64,000 nucleotides of DNA from NCBI GenBank assembly GCA_013076295.1, contig RQOL01000729.1:4216001-4280000 (forward strand), read 5' to 3'. The notes beneath the pieces were generated by a model that saw only the letters and a list, made by a program, of their open reading frames with translations, made no database searches and was not told the DNA's origin. This document shows positions 47,439-58,452 of the stretch, one piece after another. The position numbers were made by a program, and so were the translations under genes. How positions within the stretch are numbered: position 1 is the first letter of the stretch; every line of letters begins with the position of its first letter. The DNA is from Sanderia malayensis (taxonomy: Eukaryota; Cnidaria; Scyphozoa; Semaeostomeae; Pelagiidae).

Positions 47439-48448
47439 GTTTAGTTCTGTTAACATTTGCTAAATAATCTGTTTGCTGACTTTATTGCACAGTTTACATT
47501 CTGGAAACACAATTACATTCAGTTGTTATTTGGGAATCGGATTTGTAATGTGATTGACAATGCACATTTCAAATGCATTCTTTGCCTATGAAAGAAACTT
47601 TGTGACACAATGAAGACTAAACATTAAAAAAATTGATGGAGCAGATAGAGCAGATGCGAACTTATTAATGATTTACATAGATACAATACTGAAAGCATTG
47701 AAGAATGTATCCAACCAGTGAGATGACATTTATGATTGAAACAAAACGTCATACAAGTACATCAGAATTTAACTGTTTCCTAGAACAGAATCATTGAAAG
47801 CAACCTTTGATGAGGGGCCTGTCTATACTGTATGGCATAATTTGGCAACATCACAATGTTCTGGCAATTAACGGGGAGAACACTTCAAACTGGTGTGTAT
47901 AAAGAAGAACACTGAAAAGCTAAATGTAAGACTTAACCACAAATAAACAAACACAGCCAAAAACCCAACCAGGCTTTTAAAAGATTTGACAAGGCTGCTC
48001 ATGTTGTTTATTTGGAGTTACAGTTAAAGAAATTGCCTTTTTGAAAATGAAACCAAATACAGATTGTTAATTTTTGGCTCTTCAGTACTCACCATCGTAT
48101 TTTTCAGGTGTAGAATTTCAAAATTCCAGCCAAAAAATAGCAAAAAATATTGTCAAATGAGCATTTCCTATCCAAATCACTCACAACAAGTACCTCCTGG
48201 GGTTCAAAACTACCTAATAATACTATGTATCCATAAAAGGTAACAGACGTTGTTATCATAATTTAAAGTTTGAGTGAGTTCTTAAAAATAAATAAAATTT
48301 TTGAATAAAACAATGGTGGCTATATTCTGTGTGCCCTACAATACGGTGAACCTGTCAATACCGTGTGCCATCACATCCTGTGCACAAAACTCTTTGAACT
48401 AATCAATGCAGGTATTTTGAAAACCGCGAGTCACCTATAAGGACCTTT
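47439..48448. other. Non-coding stretch
   Basis: AT-rich, no coding motif and no repeat structure recognised apart from the terminus that follows. Confidence 0.5.
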
Positions 48449-48468
48449 GATTTTATTGCAGTTGGCCT
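48449..48468 (-). repeat. Kolobok-type terminus next to TTAA
   Basis: Read on the minus strand from TTAA (48469-48472), the sequence AGGCCAACTGCAATAAAATC closely matches the terminus at 17730 (AGGCCTACTGCAATCAAAAA) in inverted orientation. It marks the right end of a Kolobok-like unit. Confidence 0.6.
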
Positions 48469-48527
48469 TTAAAGCTTCTCAGATGACTATAGTCATTATC
48501 TTTATAGATACATGCAGTTTTATTTAA

Positions 48528-50241
48528 AGTGCCTCTACACCTTATTTTTTTATTGGCTAAAACTATAGATTCGAATGCGCTGATTCTGAATCCGTTTATA
48601 TTTTTTCGATATGACAAGTAGTTTTTCAGATACGAGGCAGCGCGTGCCATTTTTTCGTGGTTAACTTTTAGGACTGGGTCGATCCAACTATGACATCATA
48701 GTTGAGCCTAGTTGTGCCCCGTTCGTTTTCCCGTACTGAAGCAACAAATTTGACATCGATTTCCTCTCACACGATGGGCTCGATATTTGTTTTTTTGACT
48801 TTGATGATTAGAAACAGGTTAGCGCATTATGGCATTGGAGTTTGAAAGGCGTGCGATGAGTTTTCAGCTGTGGGGAGGAATTACAAAATTCCCATGTAGT
48901 GCATGCTTGTTGTGCTCAGTGGCGGCGGGCGTAGGCCTACATTCAGTATAATAAATAGTGTTTGCGCTTTGGCGTGTCTGTCTCGTTATGTGCATTCGTG
49001 GGTATCTGTGCAATGTTGGTGCTCAGAATTGAATAGAAAGTTTCCATAAATTAACATTGTTAGTTGGATAGTAGTTCATGACAGCAGGGATTGCAGTGCC
49101 GAGGAATGCGAAGATGGCGAGGGGATAGGATTGTTCATATCGTAGAGTAAAGCAGACCGATGATAGTGATACCGATGAAGGAGAACCTGAGATGCATTTG
49201 ATCCTATGGCTGAGAAAACTCTTTCACTCAAAGCCATGGAAGAGATTTGAACAAGAAAAGAAATATTGAAAGAAAACTTTCTGGGCATTTGACTGGATCT
49301 GAATTATTATCTTTTTGTTGTGTATCTGATGAAGTAAAAGTGTGTATCAAAATTCAATATACGCAATATAATTTAGGCCATCATATCCGTGTCAGTCTAA
49401 ACCTTTGGGGTTTGAAGAAGCCTGAAAAGATTCGATTTTCATTTGGAACAGCAAGTGCAGAAAATCTGCAACACAATTCCTTATTACCACACATGAATTT
49501 CGTTATTGTACCGAAATTATTGCCCTTTGTTGTTTGATTTATTTCATTCATGATGATGCGTGCGTCCATAGAATTTCTTCCGTTGTTGCGAATTGATGAA
49601 ATCTATCCATCTCCTTCTCCTTACAGTTTTAGGGCGATCATCCTGATAAAGCAATTCTGATTTATCAGGTGTATTTCCATGGGCTAGCAAAACACATCGA
49701 TATGGCATATTTTCCCAGTTTCACACATAAATCTAATCTAACAATCTTTAATCATGTTTTGATGCTCTCTTGTCATCCCTGTCCAGTTCCCGTACAGTTT
49801 TAACATTGCACGGCCTACGCCCGCCGCCACTGAGCACAGCGAGCAGCCACTACATGGGAATTTTGTAATTCCTCCCCACAGCTACAAACTCATCGCAAGC
49901 CTTTCAAACTCAAATGCCATAATGCGCCGACCTGTTTCTAATCATCGAAGTCAAATAAACAAATATCGAGCCCATCGTGTGAGAGGAAATCGATGTCAAA
50001 TTTGTTGCTTCAGTACGGGAAAATGAAGGGGGCACAACTAGGCTCAACTATGATGTCATAGTTGGATCGACCCAGTCCTAAAAGTTAACCAAAAAAATGG
50101 TGAAAATGGCGAAACATCGACACTTCTCCACGTCATAACTCGTTAACTAGACGTCAGATTTAAAAAATATTTTCGGATCTAAAATCAGCGAAGAAAGTTT
50201 TATCGATATAAAGAATAAAAAAAATAAGGTGTAGAGGCACT
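48528..50241. mobile_element. TTAA-flanked element with long inverted arms (1.7 kb)
   Basis: Termini AGTGCCTCTACACCTTATTT and its complement at 50241 are flanked by TTAA on both sides (48524-48527 and 50242-50245). The arms extend about 430 bp; the inner 300 bp (48660-48960 against 49810-50090) are nearly identical, while the segment just inside the tips has diverged. The central 850 bp have only short frames (for example 49076-49288 on the minus strand) without motifs. Most likely a non-autonomous TTAA-targeting transposon (Kolobok/T2 or piggyBac type). Confidence 0.9.
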
Positions 50242-50394
50242 TTAATTCATTATTATATACCATATGATAAGAACCTTCCTTAAATTTCAAGATGAATATG
50301 TTTTTATGTAATGGGGTCAAATTAGAACATTTTAGGGCTGAGGTTCTTATAAGAGAGTTGTTCTTATATGCGAGTTTTTACTGTATCCAGTTTT

Positions 50395-50915
50395 TGTGCA
50401 TTTTTATGTAATTTCTTGGTGAAATCTTGTTTTCCAAAGGAGATTAAGCGTGCCGCCTATTTCACTCTGGTCGGGCCTCAGCTGGAATATGCTTCGGTGG
50501 TTTGGGATCCCCATGTTAAAACACAGAAGGAATCAATTGAGAGAGTGCAAAGGAAAGCAGCCAGATTTGTAGCCAATGAACATTTACGGGAAGAGGATTC
50601 AATGACTAAACTCCTCAGAGATCTTGAATGGTCGCCACTGGAGACTCAAAGAACTATAGCAAGATTAACCTTTTTTACAAAATTTTAAATAAACATGTTA
50701 ATATTGATGTACCTCATTACGTTACTCCATAAAGGTATGCCAGAAGGGGTTCAGATATAAACGCACCAAAATTTGTCCAGATTTCAACAGTAAGGGACAT
50801 TTATAAGTATTCATTTTATCCAAGAACGATAGCAGAATGGAACTCGATTCCACCCGAAATTAGAAGAATAAAAAATATAGACAGTTTTAAGGACAGATGT
50901 GCAATGGTTGTTTAA
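50395..50915 (+). mobile_element. Non-LTR retrotransposon 3' fragment
   Basis: Reads EIKRAAYFTLVGPQLEYASV, ERVQRKAARFVANEH and LEWSPLETQRTIARLTFFTK, then after a frameshift YSFYPRTIAEWNSIPPEI, the usual C-terminus of CR1/L2-like LINE ORF2. The reverse transcriptase core is missing. Simple repeats (TTAA/TTTA near 50930, CATTGTCT near 51035, TGTAGA near 51135) follow. Confidence 0.85.
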
Positions 50916-50919
50916 ATAC

Positions 50920-52542
50920 TTTTTGTAATTAATTAATTAATTTATTTATTTATTTAGTTTTCTTGAGATCTTCTTGCTGCTCATGGATACCCAACTTTAG
51001 CCAACTGCCTATGGAGTTCCAATCTTTCTCATTGTCTCATTGTCTCATTGTCTTATGACATATGATGGGAGTGCATGGGCAGTGTGTTGATCTCTATCAG
51101 TGTGATGCCTTATAGGTTTTGCCGATTAATATGTAGATGTAGATGTAGATGAGATTCCTCAAGCTTGCATGCAAATCATTCTTTGCAGGGTGTGGTATAA
51201 AATTTTAGAAAGAACACAATTATCAAAATTGATGCTTTAAATGCCATCATGAAACATAGGTTAGGTAGGCCTACCTATGACTTACTTTTATAAAAATCCA
51301 AAGAGTCCTTAGCTTTTTATGTTTTACGCATCGCTAGCTTCTGTTTTTACACAAGCAATCACTTGGAAAAACTTTTATGTTTTCCCAAGTGCATTCCTTA
51401 ATATAAATTGTATATTTTCACACTTTCAAGCTTCCTGTTATGCTCTTCTATAATCATTTGCTGGTACCTGGCGTGTAGCAACTGTCTGTTGTTGCTAGTT
51501 TGTAGCAAACGGTTCTGTGATGTGAGTCTGTAATATCGATTCAATTTCAAAAAAAATACAAAGCAAGCACAGTGGGTTATGCCCGTTCTATGTTCTGAAA
51601 ATAAATAAGAAACTTACACTAATCTTCTTGATCTTCGGATGCAATGGACATTTCCTCTAAAAATTATCATCAAATAAAGATCCCCGTGAGAAGAGAAGTG
51701 GAAGCCCTGGGAAGCACCAGCCAACCAGCCTCTTCTACATTTCTTTTTGACTGTTTCATTTCGAGGCGACATTCAACCAGAACACATTTTCTCCATCCAC
51801 CAGCATAGACATTGACTGCGCATGTGCACCGCAAGACAAAAATGGTGATGCCAAGTTTGATTTATCACACATGCACACATCAGCACTCACATGAGATTAT
51901 GAAACAATAACCGAGATTTGACTGCGTTTCTGTGCTGCACACATGGAGTGGTTGCAGATAAAACAGAATGCTAGGTCTGTTTTGTCAACATTTCATCACG
52001 TTTCTAACATCTTGTCGGTTGCAGAGAAAGGGATGTGTAGACGCCGATAAGCAAACTTCCTTGTCCATTGATCTGCAATCTGTAGATCTTGGAATCGGTA
52101 GCATTGAATGAAATTCAATGTGAGATGTTGACCATTGAAAAATATAAGTGTTATGCGTCAAACACATTTCTTATTGTGTCCACCTCGAAAAAATCTGTTC
52201 TGAACACAGTAGTGTCCCGCATATAAGAAACACAAATTAAAGGAACACAGACCCTGATATACAAAATAATACCCCATTTTATAAGAGACGGGTGCAGGTC
52301 TGAAAAATGCTTTTTTCTTATATAAAAGTTTTGTATGTATTAAAACATAAAAACTAAAAAGTATACAGCTCCTCCTTCCTTTTGTCAGTTACTGAAAATG
52401 TATGTTTTTATACCCTTGAGGATTTATTAACTTACTTTCTTCTCCTTCTTCTGCAGTCACTAAGAGAACTGTTTTTGGAAAGGCCTCTGTCGAATGTGTT
52501 TGTATTTCTGCATATGACTCCAAGCCTGGCCAACCCACTTTG
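50920..52542. other. Non-coding stretch
   Basis: Simple repeats at the left end, otherwise AT-rich sequence without coding motifs or recognised repeats. Confidence 0.5.
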
Positions 52543-53212
52543 TCAGTAATATTTTTCTTTCAGAAGCAGAGTAGCCTTGACCGCACCATCTTCAAAGTTC
52601 TCATAATTTTCTAGATATGAATCCAGTTGATGACCAATCATGTAACCCTCTCCTGCATCCACTGGTTGTAGTTTGTCTGAGACTGATGGTTGTAGTGGAT
52701 ATACAAGAGTGTTAGATTCTTCACTACAAAGACTGTGAAACTTTCGTGCTCTGCCAGGCCAAATTGTCAAGAAAAAGGACATTTTCTTGGCTTTTGTCTA
52801 TGGCTGGTGCAAAAGTATTCCTCACCCATTGTTTGGCAACAACACCATCCATCAACCCATTATCCTGCCAATATATGTCAACATGTTTGTCATATGATTG
52901 CAATTCAGCTGGCTTAACATGACCTTCACCCTGAAAAATGATTGCAGGAGGAGTGTTTCATATTTTTCATACACATATAATTCATGAAGAAAATGTGTTG
53001 ATAGTAATTTCTACTTCTCTTTCCCAGCTTCAGGAAACTAATGAAATAAATATTTAGATGCTTGTATAAAACTATATTTTTTCCTGTGGGTTTTTCTTTA
53101 CCTGCTTTATAATCATTAAAATCTCGAATTTCGCTTGAAATTGAGATTGCTTTTCCCTCCCGTATTTTTTTTGTAATTTTTTCACAATATCAATCCGGAA
53201 TATTGGAGCCAT
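52543..53212 (-). pseudogene. DDE_1 (pogo/Tigger-type) transposase fragment
   Basis: A 37-codon exon starts at 53212 (MAPIFRIDIVKKLQKKYGRE) with donor GTAAAG at 53101. After the acceptor at 52931 the frame reads GEGHVKPAELQSYDKHVDIY, WQDNGLMDGVVAKQW and the catalytic-type NVLFLDNLAWQ, then after a frame change near 52740 VSDKLQPVDAGEGYMIGHQL. The 'LDN...DxxQPVD' arrangement is that of DDE_1 transposases of the Tc1/mariner-pogo group. The DNA-binding N-terminus and first catalytic region are absent, and the frame break makes it inactive. Confidence 0.75.
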
Positions 53213-53224
53213 TTGTTTTGAAAA

Positions 53225-53850
53225 ATCCATAGCACACACAGATTGTTATCACATCCATATTTGTAATAGCGTTATAATAATTGTTCAGATAACTCTTGTT
53301 TTTTGCTAGATGAGCCACATACATAACTTCTTCTCATGTTAGATTAACTGCTCTATCTTTGTTGTAACATTTCCAGGTTCCAATATATACCATCCAATTT
53401 TGAACGATATAATCATTTGCTAAAGGGGTTTGTAAACTTTTCACTTCCAAACCATATTTAAAATCAAACAACTTTTTATAATGCTACTTGCCAGCCTTCC
53501 AATACATCAATTGCATTCAGTTAATTACTAGTTTGTACATGTTCATTAAATGTTAGATTAGAATCCTTATTTTCACTATCATAATATCCTTGTAAAATAA
53601 AATTATCTCCATTAGCTTTCGACATTCTGTTCTTCAAATAACCTTATCTGTGAATGTAGGTGGGTCATTGGCAAATATAATCTCCATAGCAAAGAGTTTA
53701 GGTTGAAATATAACATTATTATCAATATCTCTTAGATGTACTATACAATTAATTTGATTAACATTATTACTATATTTAAAACCTAAATGACGTTGATATA
53801 GATATACATTTCTATCGTCACCAGATTTTTTGCTTTTTCAAAACTTGGCC
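53225..53850 (-). pseudogene. Unidentified AT-rich coding remnant
   Basis: Minus-strand translation gives long motif-like stretches in successive frames: SGDDRNVYLYQRHLGFKYSN, INCIVHLRDIDNNVIFQPKL and FAMEIIFANDPPTFTDK (53830-53645), then MSKANGDNFILQGYYDSENK (53625-53560), then KYGLEVKSLQTPLANDYIVQ (about 53460-53400). Two frameshifts and a few stops separate them. Asn/Ile/Tyr-rich composition and very AT-rich codons differ from the neighbours. I do not recognise the family. Confidence 0.4.
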
Positions 53851-53950
53851 AGTGATTTTTCACTACTCTTACTTTTTAAGTCAAGTATTTTTTGGTATAG
53901 ACTCATTTCATAAACAATAACAAAATAGGAATTTCAGTGTATGCACAAAA

Positions 53951-53967
53951 CACTGGTGGGCAAAAAG
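53951..53967 (+). repeat. Left terminal inverted repeat
   Basis: CACTGGTGGGCAAAAAG; exact inverted match at 61821-61837. Confidence 0.85.
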
Positions 53968-54000
53968 TAGCAATGGCGGCCAAAAAAACAGTTAAGCTGC

Positions 54001-56152
54001 ATGCTGTCCTACTTTCGAGGTTTAAATCAAGTTGCGCGAAATAGATATTTAGACAAGTTGAAGTATGCTAGAGGCAGAAAGAGTTTGCTGGATCCTTATG
54101 GTGTAACTGGAGGGTGGTCAGATACCCTGAGAAACTGGCCAGATGTTTCTTTCGGGGACATTTTCATGTATCTGATAGAGACCCCAGGCAGTTACGCCAA
54201 AGAAGAACTGAAAGCTTACAAATCGCTTGAAGCCTACAAGTAAGTTTGCGTTGAAATATCTGGACAACCAAGCAATATTAATATTACATAGACAATGTTG
54301 ATATAGTATTCAGGCCTTGTTATATTCATTGTTTTATATTGTTCTTTTTCATTATAATTATGGTTTACCACATTTGTAACTGATAGATACATCATTTCAT
54401 TGTCGCAGGTATGTAATTAGTGGTCATGTTGACAAAATTTTCACGCATGAAATTGGCTCCAGCATCCCATATTGCTTTCTGAACGCCAAGGTAAAACCTT
54501 CACAACAAGTATCTGGGTCTTTCCATCAACCTTGGGTTTGCGTTGAGAAAAAAACTGGCTCCGTTTATTGTGCACATTGCACCTGTATGGCAAGGTAAGC
54601 TATCTTGAGGTATTTTAAGTATCTATTTTGGCATTTTCACCACCATTTCAACAATTAACATGTGCATATGTCATTTGTAGACTTGGTGAGACATGCAATC
54701 ATATTGCAGCTGTACTTTTCAAGTTGGAAATGGCAGTGAAGATTGGACTGACCTCTACCTCTTCGATAAGTGAAGCCTGCAAATGGAATGCAACATTTAA
54801 AGATGAGGTAACTGAGTGCAATTGTTTATCTATAGACAGATACTGTGGTGTAATTCATAGGGATTTATTGAAGCTAATTATATATCCTTTTATTTCAACA
54901 GCTCGAGCCACTCACCATTGCTGAACAGCCTTCTTTGTTTCAAGGCAACCAGAAGACAATTCGGGAGAGTCATAATCCAAATGGTTTTGATCTTCTTCCC
55001 TCCATTGATGAGCTAAAGGCACTGAAACACGTTGGTTTCCTCACTACCCAAAACTGGATAGTGAGGAAACCGACAGTGCCTCAGAGGATGAGTGTCATGG
55101 GGTGCTTCCTGAGCTGCTGCATAGTTTGTTTGAGGAAAGCTTCTCCAATCTTGAAGCCACTCGGCTGACATCATATCTTCAAAACCTTTGGGAAGGGTGT
55201 CAGGTTAGCCAACAACAAATCCACGCTCTGGAAAAGCAGACAAGATCACCACAATCCATAAATGATCTATGGTACAAACACAGAGAAGGAAGGATCACTG
55301 CATCAAAAGTTCTCGACGTTGTTCACATGTCACCTTCTACTGATCCTTCCAATCTTGTTTGCCGAATTCTTGGATACAATCAACGTGATTTGTCCAAGGT
55401 ACCTGCGATCAAATATGGATTGGATAACGAGGCCTGTGTTAGAGATTGGTACACTGATGAAATGGAGCTTGTTCATGACAATTTCAACTGCCGTGAGAGT
55501 GGTTTCCATATTTCAAAAACAGAGCCTTATCTGGGTGCAAGTCCAGATGGCATTGTCAACTGTTCTTGTTGTGGCAAAGGAATTTTAGAAATAAAATGTT
55601 CTTATTAAAACAGAGATAAGTCTGTGGAGGAAGCAGCTCACCAAGATCCTGATTTTTGCCTTGACAAGTCCCTCTCTTTGAAACACAACAACAGGTACTA
55701 TACACAAGTTCAATTCCAAATGCCGATCTTGGAAGTCAAATTTTGTGATTTTGTTATATCCATTGATCAGCAAAATAATCACAAGAATACCATATCATAA
55801 CAAATTCTCCATGAATCTGGCTTCATTTTTAAAGCAATTCTTTTTTGGTCATATTCTTCCTGAAATCGCTACCGAAACGATTTATTCACAAGAAGACAAG
55901 TCTGCAGCAAGTGATGACGATGTATGGTGTATTTGTCATAAGAAAGCCTCTGAAAAGATAATAAACAATAAGATTACATCAGCTACCACCGTTTGGGAAA
56001 GATGGTAGAAAGCGAAAAAGAAAGGAGGCCAATGGAAACAACGAAATTGCATTTAAAAACGACACGGAACTTAATTATATCTTTTTTGGCGATTCTAGCG
56101 ATGATGAAAGCAATACTGATAGCGATGACAGTGAATGGGCCTAATTTGACAT
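54001..56152 (+). pseudogene. SWIM zinc finger - YqaJ exonuclease protein (outer element)
   Basis: Exons: 54001-54239 ([20 protein letters not shown]), 54409-54594, 54681-54807, then from 54902. Exons 2 and 3 together form a SWIM finger (C-x-C in AHCTCMAR, then C-x-H in ETCNHIAAVLFK). After a frameshift near 55045, the YqaJ region follows: SINDLWYKHREGRITASKVL, KYGLDNEACVRDWY, EPYLGASPDGIV and GILEIKCSY, which carry the Glu, Asp and E-x-K residues of this RecB/lambda-exonuclease-like fold. A TAA at 55606-55608 follows; coding traces continue (NRYYTQVQFQM) and the last exon ends with an acidic SDDESNTDSDDSEW tail at about 56152. YqaJ proteins are nucleases for DNA ends; here a probable transposition helper. 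Confidence 0.82.
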
Positions 56153-56472
56153 GTCATTACAATGCGAAATAACTTAAAAAGTACATCATTTGAACTTTAG
56201 TCCATTCTGATGACGTCATTACAAAAATTTCAAGAGCTCATATTTTTTTCTGTATAGATTTTATGGCCCAAGTCCTTATACGTTTTTTGCTCGGTTTAAA
56301 ATGCTCTTTCGATTGATATTAAATTTGCTGAAGTTTGATTTAAAAAAATTTGATTGACCCGCAAGGTATGACGTAAGCAATAACATGGCCCCGGGGCGAA
56401 AATTTTTTGTGCCCTGACGGATTTTGAAGCCCGAACCCCCCAGTAACATATCTCTAAAAACAGAATTCCGGT
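55985..56472. repeat. Duplicated 3' end of the YqaJ gene, copy 1
   Basis: About 488 bp from a splice acceptor (ATCAG) through the last YqaJ exon and 3' flank, repeated at 56756-57242 with an offset of 770-771 bp. A 9-bp inverted pair (AGCCCGCTT / AAGCGGGCT) lies between the copies. Confidence 0.9.
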
Positions 56473-56755
56473 TGGTGGTGGGCTAGCCCGCTTTCTCATA
56501 TTAAAAGAACACAAATTTTGTATGGGATTTGGGGAATAGGTGAGAGCTGGCCAGGCAAGCGGGCTCATATGAACAGGCCCTTAAAGAGTAATGTCGGTAA
56601 AAACATAATGAACAGTGGCTACGCGCTGACTCTGAGATATCTGTTTGCCTGTATGGTATGAAGGTAAGCATATTGCAACTTCTCTACAATTAAAATTAAA
56701 AGTAAGTCTTCGCAAAACTAATAGTGCTTCAAAACATGTTTTTGGGTAATCAGCT

Positions 56756-57242
56756 ACAACCGTTTGGGAAAGATGGTAAAAAGCGAAAAAGAAAGGAGGC
56801 CAATGAAAACAACGAAATTGCATTTAAAAACGACACAGAACTTAATTATATCTTTTTGGCGATTCTAGCGATGATAAAAGCAGTACTGATAGCAATGACA
56901 GTGAATGGGCCTAATTTGACATGTCATTACAATGCGAAATAATTCAAAAATTACATCATTTGAACTTTACTCCACTCTGATGACGTCATTACAAAAATTT
57001 CAAGAGCTCATATTTTTTCTGTATAGATTTTATGGCCCAAGTTTGTATACGTTTTTTGCTCGGTTTAAAATGCTCTTTCGGTTGATATTAAATTTGCTAA
57101 AGTTTGATGTAAAAAAATTTGATTGACCCGCAAGATATGACATAAGCAATGACATGACCCCCGTGCCGAAAATTTTTTGCCCCCTGGCGGATTCTGAAGT
57201 CCGAACCCCCCAGTAACATGTCTCAAAAAACAGAATTCCGGT
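56756..57242. repeat. Duplicated 3' end of the YqaJ gene, copy 2
   Basis: Same sequence as copy 1, but one T is missing in the TCTTTTTGGCG run (copy 1 has one more), so the acidic C-terminus is read out of frame. This copy ends where the second YqaJ gene fragment starts. Confidence 0.9.
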
Positions 57243-57297
57243 TACCCTGATTGCTAGATTCTTATAAGAATTTCCCTGTCTATATGCTCAGTCTCAT

Positions 57298-58026
57298 TTG
57301 ATTCTGGACTCATCACAGATTATTGAAATTGAAAAGTCCACCCTTGGCCCATCATCCAATGATGCCTGGAAGCAACACAGATTATATAGGTTAGCTGCAT
57401 CCAAGTTTTACTCAGCTGCAGTCAATAGAGTGGAACCCTCCTCGAAATTGAAATCAATGTTTTATTCTGAATTTTCTTCTGGCAGTACAAGACATGGTAA
57501 AAATTATGAACCACATGCTCGTTCTTTGTATTTTGATAAGATGAATAAAGCCCATTGCCATATATCGGTAGAAGAGCCAGGCCTCATCATCTCCAAATCT
57601 CATTCTTTTCTTGGTGCATCTTTAGATGGTATAGTTCGACATGGTAACATCTCCTGGGGACTTGAAATAAAATGTCCATTTTCAAAATTTTCAACTTCTC
57701 TTGAAGATGCACTTGCTGACAAGCATTTCTTTTTCACAAAAACGTCAAAGATCCACCTTAAGAAGAATCATCCTTATTATTACCAAATTCAAGGGCGGAT
57801 GTTTTGTTCTGGTTTGGACAGAGTTGATCTTGTTGTGTGGTTTGGTGATCATGAGCCATTATTTATCAAGTCCATTGAATATGATGCTGATTTTATCCAG
57901 TCATCCATTCTTCCCCAGCTGTATCATTTCTATTGTAAAGCTGTATTACCAGAGTTTTTCAGCAAGCGTGTCAAGAGAGGACAACGGTTTTACATCCATG
58001 ATGGTTGGCAGAAATTTTCTTCTTGA
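57298..58026 (+). CDS. YqaJ exonuclease-like protein (inner element), C-terminal exon
   Basis: After a TCACAG acceptor (57321) the frame runs 235 codons without a break: GPSSNDAWKQHRLYRLAASK, TRHGKNYEPHARSLYFDKM, SHSFLGASLDGIVRHG, WGLEIKCPFSK, HPYYYQIQGRMFCSGLDRVD, DLVVWFGDHE. The Glu in GKNYEPHA, Asp in SLDGI, E-x-K in LEIKC and the Q-G motif match the YqaJ core. Upstream SWIM exons are not found before it, so the gene is 5'-truncated or starts in the duplicated region. It faces the THAP-DDE gene at 58.45-60.05 kb tail-to-tail. Confidence 0.85.
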   Translation: MILDSSQIIEIEKSTLGPSSNDAWKQHRLYRLAASKFYSAAVNRVEPSSKLKSMFYSEFSSGSTRHGKNYEPHARSLYFDKMNKAHCHISVEEPGLIISKSHSFLGASLDGIVRHGNISWGLEIKCPFSKFSTSLEDALADKHFFFTKTSKIHLKKNHPYYYQIQGRMFCSGLDRVDLVVWFGDHEPLFIKSIEYDADFIQSSILPQLYHFYCKAVLPEFFSKRVKRGQRFYIHDGWQKFSS

Positions 58027-58082
58027 GTAGTTATATTAAGTTTATAAAACACAATGTGTAAGAAAGCAAAGGTTATGTCAGA

Positions 58083-58440
58083 TATGGGGTCACAAATACA
58101 TATACGTATGGGCAGCTAAGAATAGTTAAGATATATGGTTACTTAGATTATTATATATTGCTAAAGTATATGACTACATACACATTTGGCAACCAAGAAT
58201 AGTTAAGATGTATGGTTACTTAGATTATTATATATTGCTAAAGTATATGAATACATATACCTACGGACAGCTAAGAATAGTTAAGATGTATGGCTACTTA
58301 GATTATTATATGTTGCTAAAGTATATGAATACATATACCTACGGACAGCTGAGAATAGTTAAGATGTATGGCTACTTAGATTATTATATATTGCTACAGT
58401 ATATGACTACATATACATTTGGCACAGATACATTTATATA
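58083..58440. repeat. 78-bp tandem repeat, about 4.5 units
   Basis: Units of 77-78 bp with AGAATAGTTAAGATGTATGG and GATTATTATATATTGCTAAA. It fills the gap between the two convergent genes; its open frame is a repeat artefact. Confidence 0.92.
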
Positions 58441-58452
58441 TTTAATTAATTA

